Below the pieces are notes generated by a model. The model made no database searches, was not told where the DNA came from, and saw only the letters and a list, made by a program, of their open reading frames with translations. A DNA stretch of 64,000 bases. Source: JANXQG01 sp964615095 (GTDB taxonomy: Bacteria; Planctomycetota; Planctomycetia; Pirellulales; Thermoguttaceae). Positions 1-9,364 of this stretch are shown here, piece after piece; the first letter of the stretch is position 1, and each line of letters opens with the position of its first letter. A program made the position numbers and the translations under genes. The DNA lies in NCBI GenBank assembly GCA_964615095.1, contig CAZTPX010000001.1, positions 124,001-188,000 on the forward strand. The letters are read 5' to 3'.

Positions 1-2
1 CT

Positions 3-503
3 TCACAGTGATCGAGGTGCCGATACAGAGATTGCTCCCGATCGGGCGGGAGGTTCCAGAAAACTGAAGTACTCATTCCTGTTGAAGATGATGTGGTCCA
101 GCAACTCGATGCCTACAATTGCACCCGCTGCTTTGAGTTGGGCGGTAATATTGACGTCGTTTGGCGATGGTTCAACGTCGCCGCTGGGGTGATTGCGGGC
201 CACGATGATCGCCGAAGCCCGGTCGGCGAAGACTTCACGCGGATGAACCGGACTGCGATCGATCAGCCCGATGGAAACGACGCGGATGTTCAGAACCTCA
301 TTCGCGCCGTTGATGCTGGCGCAGAGGAAATGCTCCTGCTTGCGGTCGGCAAAGTGCCGGACGTGGGGCAGCAAGTCCGCCGGCGTTGCGATCTTCGCCC
401 CCTCCGGCTTGATGCGGCGGCGGGCGAATTCGATGGCCGCCAAAATCAGTGTGGCCTTGGCATCCCCTTGTTCGTTTCGCCGAAGTGGAAGTGCGGCATG
501 ATC
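3..503 (-). pseudogene. RadC/JAB-domain protein, N-terminally truncated remnant
   Basis: The reading frame holds the end of a RadC helix-hairpin-helix region (RRNEQGDAKATLILAAIEF) followed by the whole JAB/MPN domain, with the landmarks VHPREVFADRASA, NHPSGDVEPSPND and GIELLDHIIF, and a normal C-terminus. RadC proteins are putative zinc-dependent JAMM-type proteins linked to DNA repair and mobile islands. The frame is open upstream only to 503, where a TGA closes it; the first usable start is a TTG at 443. The first N-terminal ~80-100 residues of a full RadC are therefore missing. The usual HxH zinc motif (HNHPSG) reads RNHPSG here, so one metal ligand is lost. It abuts the end of the BRO/DinD-like remnant in another frame, which looks like a deletion joint. 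Confidence 0.75.
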
Positions 504-1050
504 TCATTCGTCAGGATGGCATATTCCAACGTGCTTTGGGCGCCCCGGTTCTTCCACTCGTCGGTCAGGTCCTGCCGTACGGCGATGCCCCGCAGTCGCT
601 TGTCGATCCATTCCTTGGGGTAGCCCTTCTTTTCATAGAGTTCCTGCATCCGGGCCATGGCCAGTTCGGGGTTTTCGATCTCGTCGATCCGCTCCTTGCC
701 GACCCGGGCCAGCCAGCGTTTGAATGGTTCGGCCTTGGGGCTGGGGATGGACTGGATCAGGCGGAAAATGCCCTCGGTATTCCAACACTGGAGTTTTTGA
801 GGCCCGCCGGCTGTCGCGAACTCCAGGGAAAGGGGGGGGACAGATTGTCCCCCCCCTCATAAGCCTTGCCCAAATCCGGATCCCGCTTGCGCATTTTCTT
901 CCAATAATCGGAAGGATTCGCTGAATCCGTCAGGGCGGCGATAATGTCCGTGATGACAAACCACCACTCATTGTTGTGCATCGTGCGGCGGATTTCGCGC
1001 TTCTGAAACACCGCAACGTGTGCTTTCGGATTGTCGTCGGGTTCACTCAT
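446..1050 (-). pseudogene. BRO-N / DinD-like protein, broken by frameshifts
   Basis: The N-terminus starts at ATG 1050 and reads as a BRO-N domain (FQKREIRRTMHNNEWWFVIT, then IIAALTDSANPSDYWKKMRK). The frame is lost at two 8-base homopolymers (G8 then C8 read on this strand, at 849-856 and 832-839). Removing one base from each restores a continuous protein: SLEFATAGGPQKLQCWNTEG, then RLIQSIPSPKAEPFKRWLAR and finally ELTDEWKNRG-like sequence (RQDLTDEWKNRG) up to EYAILTNEIM near 497, where homology stops. DinD-like/BRO-N genes of this kind are common passengers in type I restriction-modification operons. Its start lies 2 bases past the stop of the HsdM-like remnant, the spacing expected of an operon. 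Either a true pseudogene or, less likely, assembly errors in the homopolymers. Confidence 0.75.
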
Positions 1051-1052
1051 AA

Positions 1053-1256
1053 CTAATCTTCCCAGCGGATAATTGGTTTGGCAATTTCGCGCTCAAGGAA
1101 GGCGGCGATATCCTTGCCGTGCGGGATGTACTCGTCATCCTTCACGTAATGGCGGTGGGTCCACTCCAGCCGCTCGGCAGATTTCCAGATGTCGCCGGCA
1201 AGGTTATCGAGCTTGGGTTTGTTGAGAGAGAGAGCGCCATCGTTGCAGACCTCGTG
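1053..1256 (-). pseudogene. C-terminal remnant of a type I restriction-modification methylase subunit (HsdM-like)
   Basis: A 67-codon open stretch with no start codon of its own, closed upstream by a TGA at 1257-1259 and ending in TAG. It reads GALSLNKPKLDNLAGDIWKS, then WTHRHYVKDDEYIPHGKDIA and AFLEREIAKPIIRWED. This resembles the C-terminal tail of N6-adenine DNA methylase (HsdM) subunits as I remember them. The catalytic NPPY and SAM-binding parts are absent. The next gene, a BRO/DinD-like remnant, starts 2 bases downstream, which matches the hsdM-dinD order of type I systems. Identification rests on a short tail and is moderate. Confidence 0.55.
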
Positions 1257-1521
1257 TCATTGAATCCCGTGTTGGGCCGGTAAAGCTCGGCTCATCAGTC
1301 GATGGAGCCAAATCGTAGCCCTGATTTTACCCCTGCCAAGGGATGGCTGCAAGCAAGTCGAACTCAATAAAACCGCGCACTACGTGTCTCCGTGGCCGGC
1401 ACAGCCGGACGACTGGAAGTTATGATGTTTCCTGCCAGGGTAATAGAGTAGCAGTGTTAGCAGCGGAAAGCGGAAACGCCGCAACCGCTTGGGCTTGCGG
1501 CGCAAATCCGCGCCGTCGCGC

Positions 1522-1650
1522 AAATGGTGGCGAGATTCTTTGCGTATTATGTGGGTATAAAGCGCGCTGAAGAAGATTCAGCTACGCCTGAATACTTTGC
1601 GCGTGCATTTGCTCTGACAATTGAACCGGCCCCCGGCGTAGCGAACCGGG
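1522..1650 (+). repeat. Dispersed ~130-bp repeat, copy A
   Basis: About 80% identical by eye to the reverse complement of 15571-15701. Shared blocks include GGCGAGAT, GCGTATTAT, ATAAAGCGCG, ACGCCTGAATACT, GACAATT, ACCGGCCCCC and AGCGAACCGG. Reading frames are not conserved between the copies, so the element is non-coding. Confidence 0.75.
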
Positions 1651-1725
1651 GGCCATTAACAACGCGCGGCGCCGACTTGCGCGAGTCGGCGTCCGCGCCG
1701 GCGGCTGCGCGGAAACTGTGTCGCG

Positions 1726-1746
1726 TGGGTCTCGCGCCTCGACCCA
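1726..1746. repeat. GGGTC...GACCC palindrome (REP-like)
   Basis: TGGGTC and GACCCA flank a 9-base spacer rich in CG, followed by AACCTACG. The form is that of short palindromic intergenic repeats that I recall from planctomycetes. A looser relative lies at 2132-2152. Confidence 0.45.
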
Positions 1747-1882
1747 ACCTACGGTCCGGGAACGGTCGCGAATGGCCGCCGTTACCGTGAAGACAATTAA
1801 TTTTTTTTATGACTCTGCACTCAAATAGCTACAAGAGAACGACGCGTGCCCTACCCCTAGATACTATACGCATGAACAGATT

Positions 1883-1955
1883 TGGCACAAAGTGGCACAG
1901 AATGGCACAAAGTGGCCAGGAAATGGCACAAAGTGGCACAAAAATGGATACGGCC
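1883..1955 (+). repeat. Array of six TGGCACAAAG-type direct repeats
   Basis: Six units beginning TGGCACA (one variant TGGCCAG) follow each other with a period of 10-11 bases, ending at a seventh partial TGG. The period is close to one DNA helical turn. Confidence 0.85.
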
Positions 1956-2285
1956 TTAGGCTGTGCCAAAGCTATCTATAGAGTGTCAAACGTTTTTTCC
2001 CCCGCAGTTTTCTCCGTGTGAACAATACCTTTAGTGGAAGCCGAATACACCCGTGGAAGTACAAAATCGCCGCCAAAACGCCAAGAGGCCCCTTTTTGTG
2101 ACCAGGTCACACCACTGCCTAGCTCGAAACGGCGGGTTGGTCTCGGCGACCCAGGCGGGAGAAACGCCACGTGAAGCATTTTTTCTGACTCATGCCATCT
2201 TTGCCGCCAGCGAACAAGTTGGCCCGACAGTGATTGGAATAAGAATGGGGTTAACTGCACGGCCTCGGCCAGATCGATTTTGCGC

Positions 2286-2313
2286 ATGCCGGGACCGGCT
2301 AAAGCCGGGACTA
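2286..2313. repeat. REP-like palindrome (CCGGCTAAAGCCGG)
   Basis: CCGGCT-AA-AGCCGG followed by GACTACG. It belongs to the same palindrome class as the GGACTAAAGTCC elements elsewhere in the window, with the stem bases changed in step. Confidence 0.6.
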
Positions 2314-2422
2314 CGAGCGCACCCCTGGATACGGCCGGGTATTTTGCTAAAATCCATTCTCCCCATATAAGTATGAATTTTTGGATGGCCGGTGTTTTTC
2401 GGCTCCCCTACTAGACCCTATC

Positions 2423-3580
2423 ATGGATCCAACGCTCCTGCGAACCCCTCTGTTTGACTGGCACGTTGCCCAAGGCGCGCGGATGGTAGATTTCGCCGGC
2501 TGGGCCATGCCGGTCCAGTACACGTCGATCATCGAAGAACATACGGCTACGCGCAACGCCGTGGCCATCACCGATATTTCCCACATGGGCCGCCTGCGGT
2601 TCGAAGGACCCGGGGCGGCGGTCTTCCTGGCCGAACTGCTCACCCGCCGCGTGGCCGACATGGAACTGGGCCAGATCCGCTATTCGCTGGTGACCAACGA
2701 TCGGGGCGGTATCCTCGACGACGTGCTGGTGGGCTACTACCACGATTCCTACGGTCAGCCGTTCTACGTGGTCGTCGTCAACGCCAGCAACCGGCAGAAG
2801 ATCGTCGATTGGATCCACGCCCACTTGCCTCAAGAGCGGGCCGAAATTCCCGGCCGCGAGGTGATCTTCACCGATCTGAGCCGTCTTTGGGCCATGTTCG
2901 CCATCCAAGGGCCCAAGAGCGTCGATGTGCTGCAGCCGCTGATGAACGTCGATCTGCAATGGATGCGCTACTATCGCGGCACGCGGGTGCAACTGCTGCA
3001 CCCCGGTGCCCAGCGGCAAGGCGGCATCATCAGCCGCACGGGCTACACGGGCGAAGACGGTTTCGAACTGAGCGTGGGGACCGAGATCGCCCCGGCCATC
3101 TGGCAGGCCATTATCGAACAAGGCAAGCCGCTGGGCCTCGTCCCTTGCGGCCTGGGCGCACGGGACACGCTGCGGTTGGAGGCGGGAATGCCCCTGTATG
3201 GCCATGAATTGAGCGAGAAGATCCAGCCCTTCGAGGCCGGACTGGGGTTTGCCTGCCACCTGGTGGGTTACGACTTCCCCGGCCGGGACGCTTTACTGCA
3301 AATCCAGAAAGCGCCGCTGCGGCGCGTGCGGGTCGGGCTGGAAATGTGCGGCCAGCGGGTGCCGCGGCAAGGCTATCCGATTCTTCTCGACGGCCAGCAG
3401 GTGGGCGAGGTGACCAGCGGCACCTTCTCGCCCACGCTGAAGAAACCGATTGCGATGGGTTTTGTCGCGCCCGAGGCAGCCAAGCCGGGAATTGAACTCA
3501 AGGTTGACTTGCGGGGTCGTGCCGAGCCCGCCCACGTGTTAGAACTACCCTTTTACCAGCGGGACCGCCGGCGCGTGTGA
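2423..3580 (+). CDS. gcvT: Glycine cleavage system T protein (aminomethyltransferase)
   Basis: Transfers the methylene group from the aminomethyl-lipoyl arm of H-protein to tetrahydrofolate and releases ammonia; cytoplasmic. The 385-residue protein has the normal family length. The N-terminus (TPLFDWHVAQGARMVDFAGW) and the conserved GGILDD motif, with the catalytic aspartate at about residue 99-100, are typical, as are GYTGEDGFELSV and the C-terminal barrel motif GEVTSGTFSPTLKKPIAMGF. ATG at 2423 is preferred over an upstream in-frame TTG at 2381 because family homology begins here. It is the first gene of a five-gene one-carbon operon; no strong Shine-Dalgarno is visible. Confidence 0.97.
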   Translation: MDPTLLRTPLFDWHVAQGARMVDFAGWAMPVQYTSIIEEHTATRNAVAITDISHMGRLRFEGPGAAVFLAELLTRRVADMELGQIRYSLVTNDRGGILDDVLVGYYHDSYGQPFYVVVVNASNRQKIVDWIHAHLPQERAEIPGREVIFTDLSRLWAMFAIQGPKSVDVLQPLMNVDLQWMRYYRGTRVQLLHPGAQRQGGIISRTGYTGEDGFELSVGTEIAPAIWQAIIEQGKPLGLVPCGLGARDTLRLEAGMPLYGHELSEKIQPFEAGLGFACHLVGYDFPGRDALLQIQKAPLRRVRVGLEMCGQRVPRQGYPILLDGQQVGEVTSGTFSPTLKKPIAMGFVAPEAAKPGIELKVDLRGRAEPAHVLELPFYQRDRRRV

Positions 3581-3611
3581 TCGCCGGGCAGTCTGAAAGG
3601 AGCACTAGTAA

Positions 3612-4034
3612 ATGTCGCTTGATCCCAAATCGCTAAAATATACAACTACGCACGAATGGATATACTTGGAAGATGGGCCGGGAGGCGCGAAGACGGCGAC
3701 TGTCGGCGTGTCGGATTTTGCCATCCAGGCCTTGACGGATCTGGTGCATGTCGAGTTGCCCGAAGTGGGCCGCAAGCTCCAGGTGGGCAAGCCCTTGGGC
3801 GAGGTCGAATCGGTCAAGGCGGTGAGCGATCTCTACAGCCCCGTGGATGGCGAGGTGATTGCCGTGAACCAGGCGTTGATCCTGCCCGATCCGAAGACGA
3901 AGAGCGTGAATTTTGACGTGCTGACCGACGATCCCTACGGCACCGGCTGGCTGGTGAAGATCCGGGTTACGGGCGGCCAGTCGGAACTGCTGGACTATGA
4001 GACGTACAAAAAGCAGTGCGAGGAGCTGGAGTAG
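3612..4034 (+). CDS. gcvH: Glycine cleavage system H protein
   Basis: The lipoylated shuttle protein that carries the aminomethyl group between P and T proteins. It has 140 residues; the lipoyl-lysine is K69 in GEVESVKAVSDLYSP. The glycine-rich GTGWLVKI motif near the C-terminus is standard. A good Shine-Dalgarno (AAAGGAG) sits about 9 bases before the ATG. It follows gcvT by 31 bases and precedes gcvPA by 9 bases. A probable lipoyl/octanoyl transferase for this lysine is encoded at the end of the same operon. Confidence 0.97.
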   Translation: MSLDPKSLKYTTTHEWIYLEDGPGGAKTATVGVSDFAIQALTDLVHVELPEVGRKLQVGKPLGEVESVKAVSDLYSPVDGEVIAVNQALILPDPKTKSVNFDVLTDDPYGTGWLVKIRVTGGQSELLDYETYKKQCEELE

Positions 4035-4043
4035 TTCCACGCC

Positions 4044-5384
<1,341 letters not shown>

Positions 5385-5389
5385 GGACC

Positions 5390-6847
5390 ATGCGTAATAC
5401 CCGTTCCACCGAGTTGATTTTCGAGCTTTCCAAGCCCGGTTGTAGCGGCGCGATGCTGCCTCCCTGCGACGTGCCGCTGCGCCCGGTCGGGGAACTCTTG
5501 CCGCGGGATGTTCTGGCGGAGAAGCCCCTGCCGCTGCCGGAGTTGTCGGAGCCGGACATTGTCCGCCACTTCGTGAACCTGTCGACGCTGAACATGTCGG
5601 TGGATACGCATTTCTACCCGTTAGGCTCGTGTACGATGAAGTACAACCCCAAGCGGAACGAGCGGATCGCCGGCATGCCGGGCTTTGCCAACTTGCATCC
5701 CTATCAGAGCGATGACACGGTCCAGGGCATGCTGGAACTGCTCTACAAGTCGCAGCAGATTTTGGCGGAGATCGCCGGTCTGCCGGCCGTTTCCTTGCAG
5801 CCGGCGGCCGGGGCACAAGGCGAACTGACGGCCCTCTTGGTGGCGGCGGCCTACTTCCGCGATGCGGGCATTGCCAAGTCGGTTGTGCTGATTCCCGACG
5901 GGGCGCATGGCACCAATCCGGCCAGCGCCGCGATGGCCGGCTTTGACACGCTGCCGGTGAAGAGCAGCGACGATGGCCTGATCGACCTGGATGATCTTCG
6001 TGCCCGGCTCGACGATCGCGTGGCCGTGCTCATGATCACCAACCCCAACACCTTGGGGATCTTCGAAACGCGGATCGCCGAAATCGCCGAGATGGTCCAC
6101 GCCGTGGGCGGCCTCGTTTATCTCGACGGGGCCAACATGAACGCCATCCTGGGCATCACTCGGCCCGGCGACTTCGGCGCCGACCTGATGCACTTCAACC
6201 CGCACAAGACGTTCAGCGGCCCCCATGGCGGCGGCGGTCCCGGGGCGGGGCCGATCGCGGTGGCCGAGAAACTCGCGCCTTACTTGCCGTCACCCCTTGT
6301 CGTCCAGCAGTCAACCGGCTACCGCCTGGACTACGATCGCCCCATGTCGATCGGACGCGTGCGGAGTTTCTTCGGCAATGTGGGCGTGTTGGTGCGGATG
6401 TATTGCTACATCCGCAGCCACGGTCCGGCGGGGCTGCGGAAGATCTCGGAAAACGCCGTGCTCAACGCCAACTATCTCTTGAGCCGCGTGAAACACATCC
6501 TGCCCGTGCCGCGGGGCGATCGCTGCATGCACGAGTTCGTGGCCTCGGCCGCACGGATCAAAGCGGATCGCGACATTTCGGCCATGGACATCGTCAAGCG
6601 GTTGCTGGACTACGGCTTCCACGCCCCCACGGTCTACTTCCCGCTGATCGTCAAAGAGGCGATCATGGTCGAGCCGACCGAGACGGAGAGCAAGGCCACC
6701 TTGGACGCTTTCGCGGACACGCTGGAGTGCATTATCCACGAGACGCGGGAGCAATTGCACGACGCCCCCAGCAGCACGCCCGTCAGCCGGCCCGACGAGG
6801 TCCAGGCGGCCCGGCAGCCCAAGCTCGTCTGGAAACCGCAGGCATGA
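5390..6847 (+). CDS. gcvPB: Glycine dehydrogenase (decarboxylating) subunit 2
   Basis: The PLP-binding half of the split glycine decarboxylase. It has 485 residues; the PLP lysine is K273 in HFNPHKTFSGPHGGGGPG. Other family blocks are STLNMSVDTHFYPLGSCTMK, DGAHGTNPASAAMAGF and VYLDGANMNAI. The reading frame stays open far upstream, but ATG 5390, just after the gcvPA stop, is the start that fits the family. The last bases overlap the next gene as ATGA, so the downstream lipoyl transferase is probably translationally coupled. Confidence 0.97.
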   Translation: MRNTRSTELIFELSKPGCSGAMLPPCDVPLRPVGELLPRDVLAEKPLPLPELSEPDIVRHFVNLSTLNMSVDTHFYPLGSCTMKYNPKRNERIAGMPGFANLHPYQSDDTVQGMLELLYKSQQILAEIAGLPAVSLQPAAGAQGELTALLVAAAYFRDAGIAKSVVLIPDGAHGTNPASAAMAGFDTLPVKSSDDGLIDLDDLRARLDDRVAVLMITNPNTLGIFETRIAEIAEMVHAVGGLVYLDGANMNAILGITRPGDFGADLMHFNPHKTFSGPHGGGGPGAGPIAVAEKLAPYLPSPLVVQQSTGYRLDYDRPMSIGRVRSFFGNVGVLVRMYCYIRSHGPAGLRKISENAVLNANYLLSRVKHILPVPRGDRCMHEFVASAARIKADRDISAMDIVKRLLDYGFHAPTVYFPLIVKEAIMVEPTETESKATLDAFADTLECIIHETREQLHDAPSSTPVSRPDEVQAARQPKLVWKPQA

Positions 6848-7632
6848 TCGATTCGGGCCGTTGCCGATTGCTCCGCCACGCCCCAGCCCCAGGCGCGTGG
6901 AATATGGCCGTCGATGAGATGCTGCTGGAATCGGCCCAGGAGCAGGCCGCCGCTTGTCTGCGATTCTACGGTTGGAGCGAACCGACACTTTCGCTAGGGT
7001 ACTTTCAGACGTTCACCGATCGCCAGGGACATCTGCCCAGTTTGCCGTGCGCCGCGGTGCGGCGACTGACCGGTGGTGGGGCTATCTTGCACGACGCGGA
7101 ATTGACCTACAGTATTGTCTTGCCGGGCGCCCATCCCCTGGCAACCCATCGCGACGAGCTTTACCAAGCCGTACATGGCTGCCTGATCGAAACCCTCGAA
7201 TCTCTGGGCATTACGGCCCGGCTCTGTGAGCCGGCCGATAAGCTCGAGGCCTTGCGAGAACCGTTTCTTTGCTTCCAGCGAAGGTCGCCGGGCGACGTGT
7301 TGATGGGAGGAAGCAAAAAAATTTGCGGCAGCGCCCAGCGGCGGCGGAATGGGGCCGTTTTACAACATGGCAGCCTGCTTTGGCGAACATCTCCTTCGGC
7401 ACCGGAATTACCCGGCGTTGCGGATCTTGCCACCCACCCATTAGAGTTGGAAAGCGTGGCCGATCTCTGGCTTGGCCGCTTGAGTGGACGATTGGCTCTT
7501 GACTGGCAGTCCGACGACTTGCAGCAAATGGAGGTTGACCGGGTGGAAGTCCTTGTCGAATCTCGCTATGCATGGGAAAATTGGACAAGGAGCCGTGGCC
7601 GCCGTGTGCAACAGGATCAAGAATCGCTTTGA
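6844..7632 (+). CDS. LipM-like octanoyl/lipoyl transferase (biotin/lipoate ligase fold)
   Basis: The 262-residue protein belongs to the BPL/LplA/LipB catalytic family. RRLTGGGAILHD (about 73-84) and GGSKKICGSAQRR (about 155-167) are the signature blocks. A cysteine at 143 in FLCFQRRSPGDVL matches the catalytic Cys region of LipM (octanoyl-ACP:GcvH transferase) better than an ATP-dependent LplA. It overlaps gcvPB by 4 bases (ATGA), so it very likely octanoylates or lipoylates the GcvH made by the same operon. Whether it acts as LipM or as a lipoate ligase cannot be settled from sequence alone. No lipA is in the window. Confidence 0.85.
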   Translation: MIDSGRCRLLRHAPAPGAWNMAVDEMLLESAQEQAAACLRFYGWSEPTLSLGYFQTFTDRQGHLPSLPCAAVRRLTGGGAILHDAELTYSIVLPGAHPLATHRDELYQAVHGCLIETLESLGITARLCEPADKLEALREPFLCFQRRSPGDVLMGGSKKICGSAQRRRNGAVLQHGSLLWRTSPSAPELPGVADLATHPLELESVADLWLGRLSGRLALDWQSDDLQQMEVDRVEVLVESRYAWENWTRSRGRRVQQDQESL

Positions 7633-7706
7633 CGCCGCCGATGGCTCTTGATAGATTAGAGTCTAGGGGTGGTAAGGGCGTAGGCGGTTGTTTTTTGGAG
7701 TGTGTC

Positions 7707-8333
7707 ATGGACGTGAAATTGGTCGTTCTCAGTGGGAAACATCCTGGACAGGAAATTGCCGTCCCGGGGCCGGAATTCCTCGTGGGTCGCGCGCCGGAGT
7801 GCAAGTTGCGTCCCAACAGCGACATGGTCAGCCGTCGGCACTGCATGATTTCCATTGCCGAAGGCAAGGCCACCATCCGCGATTTGGGCAGCCGCAACGG
7901 CACCCTGGTTAATGGCAATAAGATCACTGGCGAGCACGAACTTCGCACCGGCGAAAAGATCAAAGTCGGCCCGTTAGAGTTCGAGGTGCATCTGAGCACG
8001 ACAGTCAGCGGCAAGAAAAAGCCCAAGGTCCACAATGTGCAGGAGGCGGCGGCCCGCACGGTTGAGGCGGCCAAGCCCCGCGATTCCGAGGGCGACATCG
8101 ACGCTTGGCTGAATGAAGAGGAAGCCGACGACGAAACGATCAACGTGAAACTGGGCAAAACGGCCGTCGTTCCGCCCAAGGAAAAGCCGGCTGAAACAGC
8201 CCCGGCCGACAGCGGCCAGCACGCGCGGATCGATCCCTTGGCTACCCCCGGTCAGACGAAGAAGGCAGTGGCCGAGAGCAGCCGAAGTGCCGCGGCTGAC
8301 GTGCTCAAGCAGTTCTTCAAACCCCGCCAATAG
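7707..8333 (+). CDS. FHA-domain protein
   Basis: A 208-residue cytoplasmic protein with one forkhead-associated domain (roughly residues 5-95), which binds phosphothreonine peptides. The landmarks are LVGRAPEC, SDMVSRRHC, IRDLGSRNGTLVNGNKI and GEKIKVGPLEFEV. The second half is acidic and low-complexity (DIDAWLNEEEADDETINVKL, then a proline/alanine-rich part), ending in the short conserved-looking tail AAADVLKQFFKPRQ. ATG 7707 is chosen over earlier in-frame codons because a GGAG lies 6 bases upstream and the FHA fold begins at MDVKLVVLSG. Planctomycetes use many FHA proteins with Ser/Thr kinases, but no kinase gene is nearby. Confidence 0.9.
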   Translation: MDVKLVVLSGKHPGQEIAVPGPEFLVGRAPECKLRPNSDMVSRRHCMISIAEGKATIRDLGSRNGTLVNGNKITGEHELRTGEKIKVGPLEFEVHLSTTVSGKKKPKVHNVQEAAARTVEAAKPRDSEGDIDAWLNEEEADDETINVKLGKTAVVPPKEKPAETAPADSGQHARIDPLATPGQTKKAVAESSRSAAADVLKQFFKPRQ

Positions 8334-8365
8334 CGATTTCGCGTCGCGCTAACGAGTTCCGGCCT

Positions 8366-8623
8366 GTGAAAGCCACCAATCCCGCTCCCAAATCTTCGGC
8401 ACTGCTGGGCGTCGCCTTCGACAACGACGATGGCCATACTCGCCTGACCCGTGGGGATAACTTCGTCCTCGTCGGCGGTTCGCAGGAAACTCACGCTGTC
8501 ATGCAGGAGACTGCGGTGAAGATCAACGAGCATCTCGACCGGCAAGGCAAGCGTCTTGAGGACGCCTCGGTCAAGGAACTCCGCGAGATCTGTGAGGAAG
8601 TGCGGGAAAAGCACGGCAAGTAG
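8366..8623 (+). CDS. Small conserved hypothetical protein (planctomycete type)
   Basis: 85 residues with a GTG start. The core LLGVAFDNDDGHTRLTRGDN followed by FVLVGGSQETHAVMQETA and a helical, charged C-terminus (LEDASVKELREICEEVREKH) looks like a genuine folded protein, and I recall similar proteins only from planctomycetes. No known domain, signal peptide or membrane segment is visible. It follows the FHA gene by 32 bases and may share its transcript. Function unknown. Confidence 0.75.
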   Translation: MKATNPAPKSSALLGVAFDNDDGHTRLTRGDNFVLVGGSQETHAVMQETAVKINEHLDRQGKRLEDASVKELREICEEVREKHGK

Positions 8624-8896
8624 GTTCTCTGTCTTAGAACACCGCTGTCGGGAACGCGGGTGCTCATGACGTTCCTAGCGTTCTTTCCGAATGCCACGGC
8701 GGACATTTCTTGCATTGAATGCCCGCTATCTTTGCGCACATAGAATTAACCATAAAACCCGATCAAATTACTAGGATCATACCTTTTTCCCAGGCCGTCA
8801 ACTTTCCCTGCGCGCTTTTCCGATGCTATTTTTCAACGGGGTTGCATTTTCACCAACCTACCAGCAGCCGAAAAAGCACTTGACCTTAGGAGAGTG

Positions 8897-9355
8897 ATGT
8901 CCGTGTCCGCCAAGAAGCCTGCCGCCAAAGCAAAAGAAAAGACCGCGGTCTCTGCCGACAATGCCACAAAACGCAAGTCGTCAGCCGTCGCCAAGCAACC
9001 AACGCAGGTCATGGATGCCCGCTCCAACAAGGACCGCCGCCAGGGCGATCGCCGGCAGAAGGATGCGCCGGTCGAAGTCGAGCGACGCTCGGGCCCGCGC
9101 CGGGCGAAAGTAAATCGCCGCCGACAGATCGACCCGACCACCTGTGAGCGGGATTATTCGCCCGCCGAGGTCGAATTCATGAGCGCTCTGGACGACTATA
9201 AGCGCCGTAGCGGTCGGATGTTCCCCACATGCAGCGAGATTCTGGAAGTCATTATGTCGCTGGGCTATGAAAAACGGGCCGAATTGCCCAGCGTCGCGCA
9301 GCCTACAGCCCCGATCCTAGTCGCCACCTCCCTGGCTAACGAGCAGGCGGTTTGA
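8897..9355 (+). CDS. Conserved hypothetical protein with basic low-complexity N-terminus
   Basis: 152 residues. Residues 1-85 are Lys/Ala/Arg-rich and include RSNKDRRQGDRRQ and RRSGPRRAKVNRRR. The C-terminal third (RDYSPAEVEFMSALDDYKRR, then SGRMFPTCSEILEVIMSLGY) is the conserved module, which I recall in many planctomycete genomes without a function. The combination of a basic tail and a compact helical module suggests nucleic-acid or ribosome association, but that is inference. AGGAG lies 4 bases before ATG 8897; a GTG one codon earlier is the alternative start. Confidence 0.8.
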   Translation: MSVSAKKPAAKAKEKTAVSADNATKRKSSAVAKQPTQVMDARSNKDRRQGDRRQKDAPVEVERRSGPRRAKVNRRRQIDPTTCERDYSPAEVEFMSALDDYKRRSGRMFPTCSEILEVIMSLGYEKRAELPSVAQPTAPILVATSLANEQAV

Positions 9356-9364
9356 GGGTTATCT

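Larger units (their letters stand above)
1257..2422. other. Gene-free, repeat-rich region
   Basis: No frame here has the character of a real gene: the longest ones (about 100 codons around 1976-2370 on both strands) show no domain and contain repeat sequence. The stretch holds a dispersed repeat, a GGGTC palindrome, an array of TGGCACA units and a GGCTAAAGCC palindrome, listed separately. I saw no glycine riboswitch ahead of gcvT. Confidence 0.6.

Noticed and set aside
1976..2370. Two overlapping ~100-codon frames on opposite strands
   Set aside because: No known motif, run through palindromic repeats, no ribosome-binding sites; treated as non-coding.
2100..2422. Glycine riboswitch ahead of gcvT
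   Set aside because: Looked for the paired-aptamer consensus and did not find it.
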